DNA of 64,000 nucleotides, from NCBI GenBank assembly GCA_008933735.1, contig WBUL01000007.1, positions 1 through 64,000 of the forward strand, in the 5' to 3' direction. The position numbers and the translations under genes were made by a program. The notes beneath the pieces are model-generated. The model had not been told where the DNA came from. It made no database searches and worked only from the letters and a program-made list of their open reading frames with translations. Source of the DNA: Anaerolineae bacterium. GTDB lineage: Bacteria > Chloroflexota > Anaerolineae > Aggregatilineales > J027. Shown here piece by piece: positions 17,000 through 25,224 of this stretch (position 1 is its first letter; each line of letters opens with the position of its first letter).

Positions 17000-18931
17000 C
17001 TAACAGATCAGCCACAGGGCCTGGAAGGGTGCCAGGGTGTACTTGCCGCTGAGCAGCACTTCTTCATCCGTCAGCAGGTTGTGCATATGGAGTTTCAGAC
17101 CATAGACACGGTATTTAGCCATATCAATGACCTGCGCCTGCTCAGAAAAATTACACAGCGCGAGAAAACCCTGCCCCTCCCGCCAGCGATAATAACTGAA
17201 CACATGAGGATTGCCCGCATCTAAAACTGTGGTGTCCCCGCCCGCGAAAACCGGATTCGCCTTACGAATCGAGATCAACTCCAGCAGGGATTGAAAAACG
17301 CGACCTTCAATTGTGTTAGGGTCGGTGCGGCGGGCCACTTTTTCCCAATCCGTAAAAGGACGGTGCGCCCAGCGATTGTCCTGTGCTTTGCCTGGATCAT
17401 TTTCATAGCTGTAATCATTCAGCGTGGCGATTTCATCTCCCATGTAAATTAAGGGAATGCCACCAATGCTCAGGATAATGCTGTGCAGCAGCAAGATACG
17501 ACGGACAGCCAGATCAACCTCATGTTTTTCGCCGCTTTGCAAGGCAAATTCCAGCCCTGCCAGTGAAGCACACGTGCCACTAATACGCCCATCTCTGGTG
17601 ATGGGGTTGTAGTTGAACAGCAAACCGCGCCCGAAACTCCCTGGAAACTGTCCGGTATAAAAGGCATTCAAAAACTGGCGGTGGTCAAAGCCATTGATGT
17701 GCAGGGCATGGGCGTCTTCGTCAGCAAAACTCCATCCGATATCATCATGGCAGCGCACGTAATTCACCCAGGCGCAGTTGTCCGGATGGGCAAACCGGCG
17801 CTGCATGGCATATTGCAGCAGACGCACTTCCCGTGTGGCAAGTGTTTCCCACAGCAGCGCCATGAGTGTCGGGTTATAAGAGATCGGGCATTCATAGCCC
17901 GCTTTTTCACCTTCCCCGAAATACTTGGCAACTTCGTCCGGGTGGACAATCGCTTCGGACTTTAAGACCATCCCCGGCGCGACCAACCGCACCATCGCGT
18001 TAAATGCCTGGATCAACTGATGTGCCTGCGGTAGGTTTTCGCAGACAGTTCCCAGTTCCTTCCAGATGAAGGCCACCGCATCCAGGCGTAGTATCTCCAC
18101 GCCGACATTCGCCAGGAACAACATTTCACCGAGCATAGCGTTAAACACTTCAGGATTGCGGTAGTTTAGATCCCACTGAAAGCTGTTGAAAGTTGTCCAC
18201 ACCCATTTTTCAATTTCCGGACGGTAGCTGAAGCTGCCCGGTGACTGCTCCGGGAAGATTTCGCGCAGCATTTTTTCATAAGCATCAGGCAGGGTGCGAT
18301 CAGGAAAAATCAGATAATAATCCTGATAATCCATGTCACCGCCCAGCGCCTTTAACGCCCACTCATGCTCGTCGCTGGTATGGTTAAACACAAAATCCAG
18401 CACGAGGCTGATCCCATGACGGCGAAATTCGGCGGCAAGATCATACAGCTCGTCCATACTGCCCAGCATCGGATTCACTTCGCGGTAGCTGCTGACCGCA
18501 TACCCCCCATCGCTGTTTTCTTCGGGGCAGCGAAACAGGGGCATCAGATGCAAATAGGTGATGCCGAGTTCCTTCAGATAGGGGATTTTTTCCTGTACGC
18601 CCTTCAAGTTTCCGGCAAACAAATCTACGTACAACATGGTTCCCAGCATGGTTTGGGATTGAAACCACAGCGGGTTGGCTTCACGCTGGAGATCAAGTCT
18701 GTGCAGATCGTCCGGACGGTTGGTGTAATAGGCAGCGGCAGTTTGCAGCATACATTCCAGGTGATAAAAGAAGTCAGGACGACTGCCATAAATTCCTACC
18801 AGCAGCTCATAAAGTTCGGGGAAAATGAATTCCAGCCGCCGCATGAAAATTTCACGGCGGGCGGGCGTGGTTTTGGATAAATCAATCCGGGGGATCAGGC
18901 GATCCAGGGTTTTGCGAATGTCGCGTTGCAT
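17000..18931 (-). CDS. Amylosucrase (GH13 sucrose glucosyltransferase)
   Basis: A 643-residue cytoplasmic enzyme that moves glucose from sucrose onto alpha-1,4-glucan, releasing fructose (EC 2.4.1.4). The length and N-terminal helical domain (residues about 1-95, including RREIFMRRLEFIFPELYELL) are typical for amylosucrase. The TIM barrel shows YVDLFAGNLKG near 101, LVLDFVFNHTSDEH near 176, the nucleophile Asp in EILRLDAVAF (about residue 284), the acid Glu in LKSEAIVHP (about 326), and the transition-state Asp in YVRCHDDIGW (about 396). The ATG at 18931 has GGAG six bases upstream; an in-frame TTG lies four codons earlier. It lies 28 bp after the trehalose synthase gene in the same operon. 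Confidence 0.9.
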   Translation of the reverse strand: MQRDIRKTLDRLIPRIDLSKTTPARREIFMRRLEFIFPELYELLVGIYGSRPDFFYHLECMLQTAAAYYTNRPDDLHRLDLQREANPLWFQSQTMLGTMLYVDLFAGNLKGVQEKIPYLKELGITYLHLMPLFRCPEENSDGGYAVSSYREVNPMLGSMDELYDLAAEFRRHGISLVLDFVFNHTSDEHEWALKALGGDMDYQDYYLIFPDRTLPDAYEKMLREIFPEQSPGSFSYRPEIEKWVWTTFNSFQWDLNYRNPEVFNAMLGEMLFLANVGVEILRLDAVAFIWKELGTVCENLPQAHQLIQAFNAMVRLVAPGMVLKSEAIVHPDEVAKYFGEGEKAGYECPISYNPTLMALLWETLATREVRLLQYAMQRRFAHPDNCAWVNYVRCHDDIGWSFADEDAHALHINGFDHRQFLNAFYTGQFPGSFGRGLLFNYNPITRDGRISGTCASLAGLEFALQSGEKHEVDLAVRRILLLHSIILSIGGIPLIYMGDEIATLNDYSYENDPGKAQDNRWAHRPFTDWEKVARRTDPNTIEGRVFQSLLELISIRKANPVFAGGDTTVLDAGNPHVFSYYRWREGQGFLALCNFSEQAQVIDMAKYRVYGLKLHMHNLLTDEEVLLSGKYTLAPFQALWLIC

Positions 18932-18959
18932 GGGCATCTCCAAAACAGACGGGGTATCG

Positions 18960-20594
18960 CTATATTCTTAACCAGTAATACGCATAAGGCGCGAGCGTCA
19001 GTGAATAGTTGGCCTGCTGGATCACGGGAAGGGAAGCCCCGGTCAAAACATTCACAGGGGTTTTACCAACAAACTCTGACATCTCAAAAACAGCGGTTTC
19101 TTCGCTGTCCGACAGGTTAAACACACAAAAAAGACGCTCATTTTCATAGGCACGCATGTAGGCCAGCACGGCGTCGTTATCCGGCAGGCAAAAGGCAAAG
19201 GTCCCCAGGCCAAATGCTTTGTACTGTTTCCGCACCCGGATCATATGCTTGAGCGTGTTGAGCAGCGAATCCGGGTCCGCTTTTTGCGCCTGGACATTGA
19301 CTTTTTTATAGCCGAAAACTTCATCATCAATCACCGGTTCATAGGTTTTGGCAGCAGCAGAAAATCCCGCGTTAGGGCTGTCATCCCACTGCATCGGGGT
19401 ACGAACGCCATTGCGGTCAAATAGCCAGATGTTATCCCCCATTCCGATTTCATCCCCATAGTAGATGATAGGCGACCCCGGCAGGGTAAACAGTTCAGCG
19501 TTGAGGAGCTCAATGCGGGAACGGTCATTGTCCATGAGAGGAGCAAGGCGGCGGCGAATGCCCAGGTTCAGGCGCATCCGGCGTTCCGGCGCATATTGTT
19601 CCCACATATACTCACGCTCTTCCAGAGTGACCATTTCCAGGGTCAGTTCATCATGATTCCGCAGGAAAACACACCATTGGGCTCCCGGCGGAATCTCCGG
19701 CGTCATCTCCATGATCTCAACAATGCTTCGGCGGCTTTTTTGTTTGAGCGCCATATAAAGACGGGGCATCACCGGAAAATGAAAGCCCATATGAAATTCA
19801 TCGTCATCGCCGAAATACGCGCGGGTATCTTTGGGCCATTGATTTGCTTCCGCCAGCAGGATTTTTCCCGGCCAGTTTTTATCAATGTGCGCCCGAATCG
19901 CTTTGAGAAAATCATGCGTTTCTTTCAGATTTTCGCTGTTCGTCCCCTCACGCTCAAAGAGATAGGGCACGGCATCTGCACGGAAACCATCCAGGCCAAG
20001 TTGCAGCCAGAAATCCATAATTTCAAACATCACGGCACGAACTTCCGGGTTATCAAAATTCAGATCTGGTTGATGGTCATAAAAACGATGCCAGTAGTAT
20101 TGGCCCGTAGTTTCATCATACGTCCAGTTAGAGTCGTGGGTATCAATGAAAATCACACGAGTCCCCCGGTATTTCTGGTCGGAATCGCTCCACACATACC
20201 AATCACGCTTAGGATTATCCCGTGAGGAGCGCGATTCGATAAACCAGGGATGCTGGTCGGAGGTGTGATTCATCACCAGGTCGGCTACCACTTTGATGCC
20301 ATACTCATGCAGCCGATCAATAACCGCTTTCAGATCTTCCAGCGTGCCCAGATCAGGATGGACGCTGAAATAATCCGAAATATCATAGCCATCATCCCGA
20401 AGCGGCGACGGGTAAAAAGGGGTAATCCAAACGCAGTCTACCCCTAAATCGACCAGATGATCTATTTTACTCAGCAGCCCTTTGAAGTCTCCCACCCCGT
20501 CGGCATTGCTGTCCATAAATGCACGAGGATAAAGTTCATAAAAAATCGCCGTTTTGTACCACAAATTGCCCGACCTTTCAGCCAATAGTCGCAC
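18960..20594 (-). CDS. treS: Trehalose synthase (maltose alpha-D-glucosyltransferase)
   Basis: A 544-residue GH13 enzyme that interconverts maltose and trehalose in the cytoplasm (EC 5.4.99.16). Typical TreS motifs: WYKTAIFYELYPRAFMDSNADGVGDFKGL near residue 12, VVADLVMNHTSDQHPWF, the catalytic Asp in GLDGFRADAVPYL (about 207), Glu in ILLAEANQWP (about 249), and Asp in VFLRNHDELTLE (about 315), then ELFTLPGSPIIYYGDEIGMG. No maltokinase domain is fused. The start is GTG at 20594 with a weak ribosome site; a TTG just before WYK is an alternative. It is first in a two-gene operon with amylosucrase, fitting sucrose-derived glucan and disaccharide or compatible-solute metabolism. Confidence 0.9.
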   Translation of the reverse strand: MRLLAERSGNLWYKTAIFYELYPRAFMDSNADGVGDFKGLLSKIDHLVDLGVDCVWITPFYPSPLRDDGYDISDYFSVHPDLGTLEDLKAVIDRLHEYGIKVVADLVMNHTSDQHPWFIESRSSRDNPKRDWYVWSDSDQKYRGTRVIFIDTHDSNWTYDETTGQYYWHRFYDHQPDLNFDNPEVRAVMFEIMDFWLQLGLDGFRADAVPYLFEREGTNSENLKETHDFLKAIRAHIDKNWPGKILLAEANQWPKDTRAYFGDDDEFHMGFHFPVMPRLYMALKQKSRRSIVEIMEMTPEIPPGAQWCVFLRNHDELTLEMVTLEEREYMWEQYAPERRMRLNLGIRRRLAPLMDNDRSRIELLNAELFTLPGSPIIYYGDEIGMGDNIWLFDRNGVRTPMQWDDSPNAGFSAAAKTYEPVIDDEVFGYKKVNVQAQKADPDSLLNTLKHMIRVRKQYKAFGLGTFAFCLPDNDAVLAYMRAYENERLFCVFNLSDSEETAVFEMSEFVGKTPVNVLTGASLPVIQQANYSLTLAPYAYYWLRI

Positions 20595-20622
20595 TAATTT
20601 ACATCGTTTGGGAAAAGTTGGA

Positions 20623-20649
20623 CAGGTGTAAGCAAACGACTTACACCTG
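20623..20649 (-). terminator. Terminator-like hairpin after the sulfur operon
   Basis: CAGGTGTAAG and CTTACACCTG form a perfect 10-bp stem with a 7-nt loop, between the end of the sulfur operon (20682) and the treS start (20594). On the minus strand only a short TTTT tract follows at some distance, so termination strength is uncertain. Confidence 0.6.
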
Positions 20650-20681
20650 AATAGAAGGTTTCTGGTTCTTGGAGGTTCTAA

Positions 20682-21908
20682 TTACCCACAGCCGCCGCCG
20701 GACAGCCCACCTTTGGTCTGTAGTTTGACCTTTGGTGTAAATTCAAGCTGGAACACGTCCTGACTGGGATTCGCCATAGGATGGCGGGACCCCAGCGCAG
20801 CATCAAAGGAAAAATGGAGCTGCTCATCTGCGTGGGAAGGGCAAACCGTACAGGGAGTCCCTTCGGGATCAGAAAACACCGTCAGCCAATTATTGATGCC
20901 ACCTTCCAGGATATATACATTGACCACACTCTCCGCGACCATTGTTTTCCAGACTTCGGTCGCTGTTTTTTCATCGTTGCTCATAACGACAAAAACAGTG
21001 TTGGCAGGTTCTTCCAGAAACTCGTCAATCCTATCGGGAATGGCCTCCGGCGGAATATTTTTGGCATCGAGGATATGGAACAGGTTATAGTCCGCCTCAT
21101 CACGCACATCGACCATATACACTTTGAGCTTATGGTTGTGCATCAGATCAAGCAGTTCGGCGGGTTCAATCTGCACTTCCCGGTTGGCAAGCTGGGCTTC
21201 TTTTTCATCCGAAATCCAGTCCCACCGGTCATTAGTATCCGGCTGACCGATCACAAACACACCAACCGCCGCCAGCACGATCACTCCCGCCGCGCTGTAG
21301 CGCCATTTGGGGGTTGCTGGACGGCCGCCAAAGAAACGCTCTGCCCATTCCGCGCCGAAGAAAGCCAACATCGCCAGAACAACGATCATCAGCACCACGC
21401 CGCCTGTGCTCATGCCGAGAAATTCCGGCACGGTCAGACGGCCTTCGTAGGAGGAATACCAGAAATCTTCAAACCAGCCGACGGTCTCCCCAAACAGGAA
21501 AATGCCAAAAAAGGCGCCGAGCGCGAAGAACAGCCCATCCAGTTTGAAGGTTGCCGCCGCGACCAGCGAAGTGCCGGGGCAAAATCCCCCGATAATAAAT
21601 CCGACACCCATGACCAGCCCACCCACGATGCCCGGCCAGAGATAAGTCGGGTTGACCCAGATCAGGTTGTAATCCAGCAGCCCCAATCCGGTCACCAGGA
21701 AAATGAGCACCATCGCGGTAAGAATGGCCGTAAACATGACCTTGAACACGGTCATATCTGAAAAGTAGAACTGCGCCGCTAATTTTTTCGAGTTGCCAAA
21801 TCCGGCGATTTCCAGCGCATAACCAAAGGCAAAACCAATCAACAGGTAGACGATATACGAACCGGTTTCGCCTAATTCATCAACAAGATGCAGTGGGAAC
21901 GGAGGCAT
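20682..21908 (-). CDS. YeeE/YedE sulfur transporter fused to a rhodanese-like domain
   Basis: A 408-residue membrane protein. Residues about 10-230 hold the YeeE/YedE (DUF395) transporter with the conserved GGFCPGTSLVAAATFKLDG segment, whose Cys is proposed to handle thiosulfate or other sulfur ions. After a soluble linker, residues about 245-345 form a rhodanese-like domain (YMVDVRDEADYNLFHILDAKNIP, then VYILEGGINNWL). The active-site loop reads VVMSNDEKTATE, lacking the usual cysteine, so it cannot work as a classical sulfurtransferase. A CTVC motif and a GGGCG C-terminus add other cysteines. It is the last gene of the tetrathionate operon and pairs with the smaller YeeE protein just upstream. 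Confidence 0.85.
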   Translation of the reverse strand: MPPFPLHLVDELGETGSYIVYLLIGFAFGYALEIAGFGNSKKLAAQFYFSDMTVFKVMFTAILTAMVLIFLVTGLGLLDYNLIWVNPTYLWPGIVGGLVMGVGFIIGGFCPGTSLVAAATFKLDGLFFALGAFFGIFLFGETVGWFEDFWYSSYEGRLTVPEFLGMSTGGVVLMIVVLAMLAFFGAEWAERFFGGRPATPKWRYSAAGVIVLAAVGVFVIGQPDTNDRWDWISDEKEAQLANREVQIEPAELLDLMHNHKLKVYMVDVRDEADYNLFHILDAKNIPPEAIPDRIDEFLEEPANTVFVVMSNDEKTATEVWKTMVAESVVNVYILEGGINNWLTVFSDPEGTPCTVCPSHADEQLHFSFDAALGSRHPMANPSQDVFQLEFTPKVKLQTKGGLSGGGCG

Positions 21909-21923
21909 GAACCATTCTCTCCT

Positions 21924-22493
21924 TTATAACCAGAGCCGCCGGACGAAATAGGCCAGCGCATAGGCACCCGCGAACACCGCGAACATGAACGCCCAGCTTC
22001 CCGCTGAAAGCACTGCTCCGCCAGAAAGCGCCTGACCGGATGTGCAGCCGCGGGCCAGCCGCGCTCCATACCCCATAAACGCGCCGCCGATAAAGGCCAG
22101 CAGCCAGCGCGACCGGATAGAAACATGCGGGCCACGATTGGTTTCCACTTTGAGTCGGCCATTCCGCCAGCCAGCGATAAATCCTCCAATTGGCACACCA
22201 ATGCTCACATACACGACCCAGTTTTTTAACGGGTTTACATCGCCGCCAGCGATGTCAGAGAGATAGGCAGTGCGGTTAATGTGCTCCGGTACGAATTTGT
22301 CTTCGCCCCAGACCAGGATACGGTTCATCCCACCGGACGCCCCTAGCCCATTGCCGCTGAGGAAAAAGGCCAGAAACAGCACAATCCCCAGCAAAATTCC
22401 GGCCAGATAGGGGTGAACATAGGGCTTGGCGGCTGACTCCGCTGTTTTTGACTCGGCAGCGGAAACCGCTTTATCCAGGGTATAAGTTGCCAT
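21924..22493 (-). CDS. YeeE/YedE family sulfur transporter, second half-size subunit
   Basis: A 189-residue membrane protein with about five helices and the signature ARGCTSGQALSGGAVLS near residues 145-160, where the Cys is conserved in YeeE/YedE (DUF395) proteins. It corresponds to the partner half of the transporter encoded immediately downstream (GGFCPGT half in that protein), so the two probably form one import channel for thiosulfate or a related sulfur species; a specific substrate is inferred only from the neighbouring tetrathionate-reductase genes. Its N-terminus has a cytoplasmic AAESKTAESAAKP stretch. The 25-bp gap after the cytochrome gene and 15-bp gap before the next gene indicate a single operon. 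Confidence 0.85.
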   Translation of the reverse strand: MATYTLDKAVSAAESKTAESAAKPYVHPYLAGILLGIVLFLAFFLSGNGLGASGGMNRILVWGEDKFVPEHINRTAYLSDIAGGDVNPLKNWVVYVSIGVPIGGFIAGWRNGRLKVETNRGPHVSIRSRWLLAFIGGAFMGYGARLARGCTSGQALSGGAVLSAGSWAFMFAVFAGAYALAYFVRRLWL

Positions 22494-22518
22494 CGTTTTC
22501 TGTCCTTAAAATTCACAT

Positions 22519-25221
22519 CTATTTCGCGGGATGGGCTTCCACCTCATCCCAGCCCATAATCATGGATTTAATGCCAGCTAAGGGCGTATGTCCGGCGGTG
22601 GTGGTCAGGTAAACGTGCCCAACAATGAACGACGCAAACAGCCACGCTACCAGCGAATGCAGAGGAGCCAGGAAGGTCAAACCGCCCAGATCCGCCGCAA
22701 CCTCCGGCCAGTGCTGAGCACCCCACATCAAAATACCGGTAATCACCTGCAACGGCAGCAGCACATTCAAAATCATCAGATAGGTCATCTGCTGAAGCGG
22801 ATTCATTTTGCGCTCCGCCGTCTTTTCCATTGGATGCGCCTCACCTTTGAAAATGCCGGAGAGGTAATACCTGGCCTGGGCAAACGCCTGGTCAAAAAAT
22901 CCGTGCGGTTTGGGCAGGAACTGGCGGATTTCTCCGCTTGCCAGGTGATAGAAGGCAGCCAACGCCGCATTGACCAGCAAAATCGCCGCCATGATGTTGT
23001 GCACCAGCACCATATATCGGAAACTGAACATGCCAAACTGGTCGGGTTTGTGGATGACTAACCCGGTGAAGATCAGGACAAAAATCACCGCTGTTTGCAG
23101 CCAGTGCCACTGCCGTTCATAGATCGAATACATATAGACCCGTTTGAGTTCGGGTTCATGCGGCGTCATCTTGCGAGCCGCCAGATAGCGCAGGCCGCCA
23201 TGACCCAGTGCCCCGGCAAAAGCCCCCATCAGCAGCAGGAACCCCAGCCAGTCAATCCACCATATGCTGTCGTGGCCGAGGATATACAGGCCAATAGTTT
23301 CCGTGTTGGTATCGGGTTCATAATACAGCCGTCCCGATCCCTTCTTGAGGATTTCACCGCTCAATTCGACCGTGCTATCACTGACAAAAGTCGGCATGAC
23401 ACCACCCGGCACGTTATCTGCCAGCAGCAGGGGTTCATTCAGCCGCGAGTCCGCTGTGTGGCAGGTGTCACAATCGCGGGTTGCCCATTCACCGTGCGTC
23501 ACCCCATGATTGATGCTGTACGGCTGGATTTCGCCCACGATGCGAGGATTGTCCAGCCCACGCGCCTCTAACCGGGATTTGATGAGTGCCTGCTGGTCAT
23601 CGGTCTCGATCAGGAGTTCGTCATCCGTCAGACGACCATCACCACTGCGGTCAAATGCTGCCAGCACGTCCGGATGATACACCTCGTCCTCAAACCAGAC
23701 CGCCTGCAAATCGCGCAGCGGAACAGGCCGGGCCGGGTCACCGTACACCCAGAACCAGTAGGACACAAGGTTATACGGTGCCAGCACCGTCGAGTCGCCG
23801 CTGATGCGCGGCAGCAAAACAGGCTGAAATCCCGTGACCAGCGTATTCGATCCACTGGGCTGAACACCCCGGCATTCAGTACGCGGCTGCTCCGCACCGG
23901 TCAGCACCGTCCAATCAACGGTTTCCAGCGCGGGCGCATACATTTGGGGAATATGACAGGTTTCGCAGCTTATGGCGCTAAGATGGCGATCTTTGTAAGG
24001 CAGCCAGTCGTGATTTTCCTCAACCGTGTGGCACGAGAGACACGGCTGCGCGGTGTTATTCACTACAATCGCGCCCGTGGCATCGGCACTGCTGCCGTTG
24101 GCAAAGCTGTGCAGCGGGCGATTTAAATATTCGGAAAAATCCAGGCGGCGCGGGTCAAACGCCAGATGGTCAGGACGATCTTCCGGCGCTTCCTCGTAAA
24201 AAATCGGATTGTTCAGCGCATAGTGGCAGTCCGTGCAGGAGACGACCCGTTCCGCATGAACATCCCACGCCCGCGACAGGGCGTTTTTGTCCGCCAGATT
24301 AACCCCTGAATTAGACAACCGCTGCGGCGAGAAAACCTGCCCGGTGGTCATCGTGGTGTACTGCGACGTATCACAGGTCTCAGTGGTCATCGGAATCTGG
24401 GCATTGACATGCACCTGCCCATGACACTGCCCGCAGTTTTCATTTTTCGGGTCACTGATGGTCAGAGAGTCGCTCAGTAAATTGCCTGACTCATCAAACA
24501 TGCTGGCGTTCCATGTCCATTCACCATCGACTTGATTCACCAGCCCGATGCCTGCCAGCGTGGCTGTGTTCGCCCACTGGAAATTGCCTGCTTCCAGTTC
24601 CGCGATGCGTGCGGCGTTATCCGGTGAAAACATATGACACAGGAAGCAGTTCATTTCCTCCACGCCGGATTTTTGCCAGTCCCAGGCCGTTAACTCGCCG
24701 GTTTCGGGGTCAAGGATGGTGGTTTCATTGGTTTCATCGGGAGGTAAATCGGTCAGGCGCTCGCCGTTTCGGGCATACACCGCTGGCCCCCCCCCCGCGT
24801 GGCGCAAACCATAAGTTTGTATCCACTCAGCGGTCGTCAGGTCAACCCGCTCATCGCCTTCCGGAGAAAGATAGCGGTAAATCAACGGATTCCAGCTTCC
24901 AAATGCGCCCGCGCTCGTATCCCAGGGGCGTCCGTTTTCGACTCCGCCTGCCGCTGTCATCCCTGGCAGACCTACCTGAGCATGTAAGCTGTGCTGTTCA
25001 ATAAACCCGACATCATGACAGCTACCACAGGTGTTCATGGTTGAAACGGGCCTGCCGGTGTCCAGCACATTCTGGCCGTTTTCATCCAGCAGTGGGAAGG
25101 TCGGGTGCATAGGCGAAGCCAGTTTTGCAGGTTCGCCTTCCTGCGCGGAGGCACCCCAGGATACCAGCACCGCCCCCGCTAAAACCATCAGCAAAATGAG
25201 GAAAAATCGCAGTTTCCGCAT
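22519..25221 (-). CDS. Heptaheme cytochrome c fused to a cytochrome-b-type membrane domain
   Basis: A 900-residue exported electron-transfer protein. After a signal peptide (to about 26, ending ASA) come seven CxxCH heme sites in order: CGSCH, CFLCH, CGQCH, CTDCH, CLSCH, CETCH and CDTCH. An EF-hand-like DRSGDGRLTDDEL lies between the sixth and seventh. After about residue 665 there is a membrane helix, then a cytochrome-b561/thiosulfate-reductase-type domain of four or more helices with histidines at HWLQTAVIF, HNIMAAIL, HSLVAW and VGHVYL. This arrangement would pass quinol electrons from the membrane to the outer hemes, probably serving the octaheme enzyme encoded 3 bp upstream. A run of ten C (24787-24796) lies inside the gene. 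Confidence 0.85.
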   Translation of the reverse strand: MRKLRFFLILLMVLAGAVLVSWGASAQEGEPAKLASPMHPTFPLLDENGQNVLDTGRPVSTMNTCGSCHDVGFIEQHSLHAQVGLPGMTAAGGVENGRPWDTSAGAFGSWNPLIYRYLSPEGDERVDLTTAEWIQTYGLRHAGGGPAVYARNGERLTDLPPDETNETTILDPETGELTAWDWQKSGVEEMNCFLCHMFSPDNAARIAELEAGNFQWANTATLAGIGLVNQVDGEWTWNASMFDESGNLLSDSLTISDPKNENCGQCHGQVHVNAQIPMTTETCDTSQYTTMTTGQVFSPQRLSNSGVNLADKNALSRAWDVHAERVVSCTDCHYALNNPIFYEEAPEDRPDHLAFDPRRLDFSEYLNRPLHSFANGSSADATGAIVVNNTAQPCLSCHTVEENHDWLPYKDRHLSAISCETCHIPQMYAPALETVDWTVLTGAEQPRTECRGVQPSGSNTLVTGFQPVLLPRISGDSTVLAPYNLVSYWFWVYGDPARPVPLRDLQAVWFEDEVYHPDVLAAFDRSGDGRLTDDELLIETDDQQALIKSRLEARGLDNPRIVGEIQPYSINHGVTHGEWATRDCDTCHTADSRLNEPLLLADNVPGGVMPTFVSDSTVELSGEILKKGSGRLYYEPDTNTETIGLYILGHDSIWWIDWLGFLLLMGAFAGALGHGGLRYLAARKMTPHEPELKRVYMYSIYERQWHWLQTAVIFVLIFTGLVIHKPDQFGMFSFRYMVLVHNIMAAILLVNAALAAFYHLASGEIRQFLPKPHGFFDQAFAQARYYLSGIFKGEAHPMEKTAERKMNPLQQMTYLMILNVLLPLQVITGILMWGAQHWPEVAADLGGLTFLAPLHSLVAWLFASFIVGHVYLTTTAGHTPLAGIKSMIMGWDEVEAHPAK

Positions 25222-25224
25222 GGC

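Noticed and set aside
20781-21761. Plus-strand open frame (326 codons) opposite the YeeE-rhodanese gene, with His/Gln/Arg-rich translation
   Set aside because: Shadow of a membrane-protein gene; Arg, His and Gln richness is typical of antisense frames of hydrophobic coding sequence.
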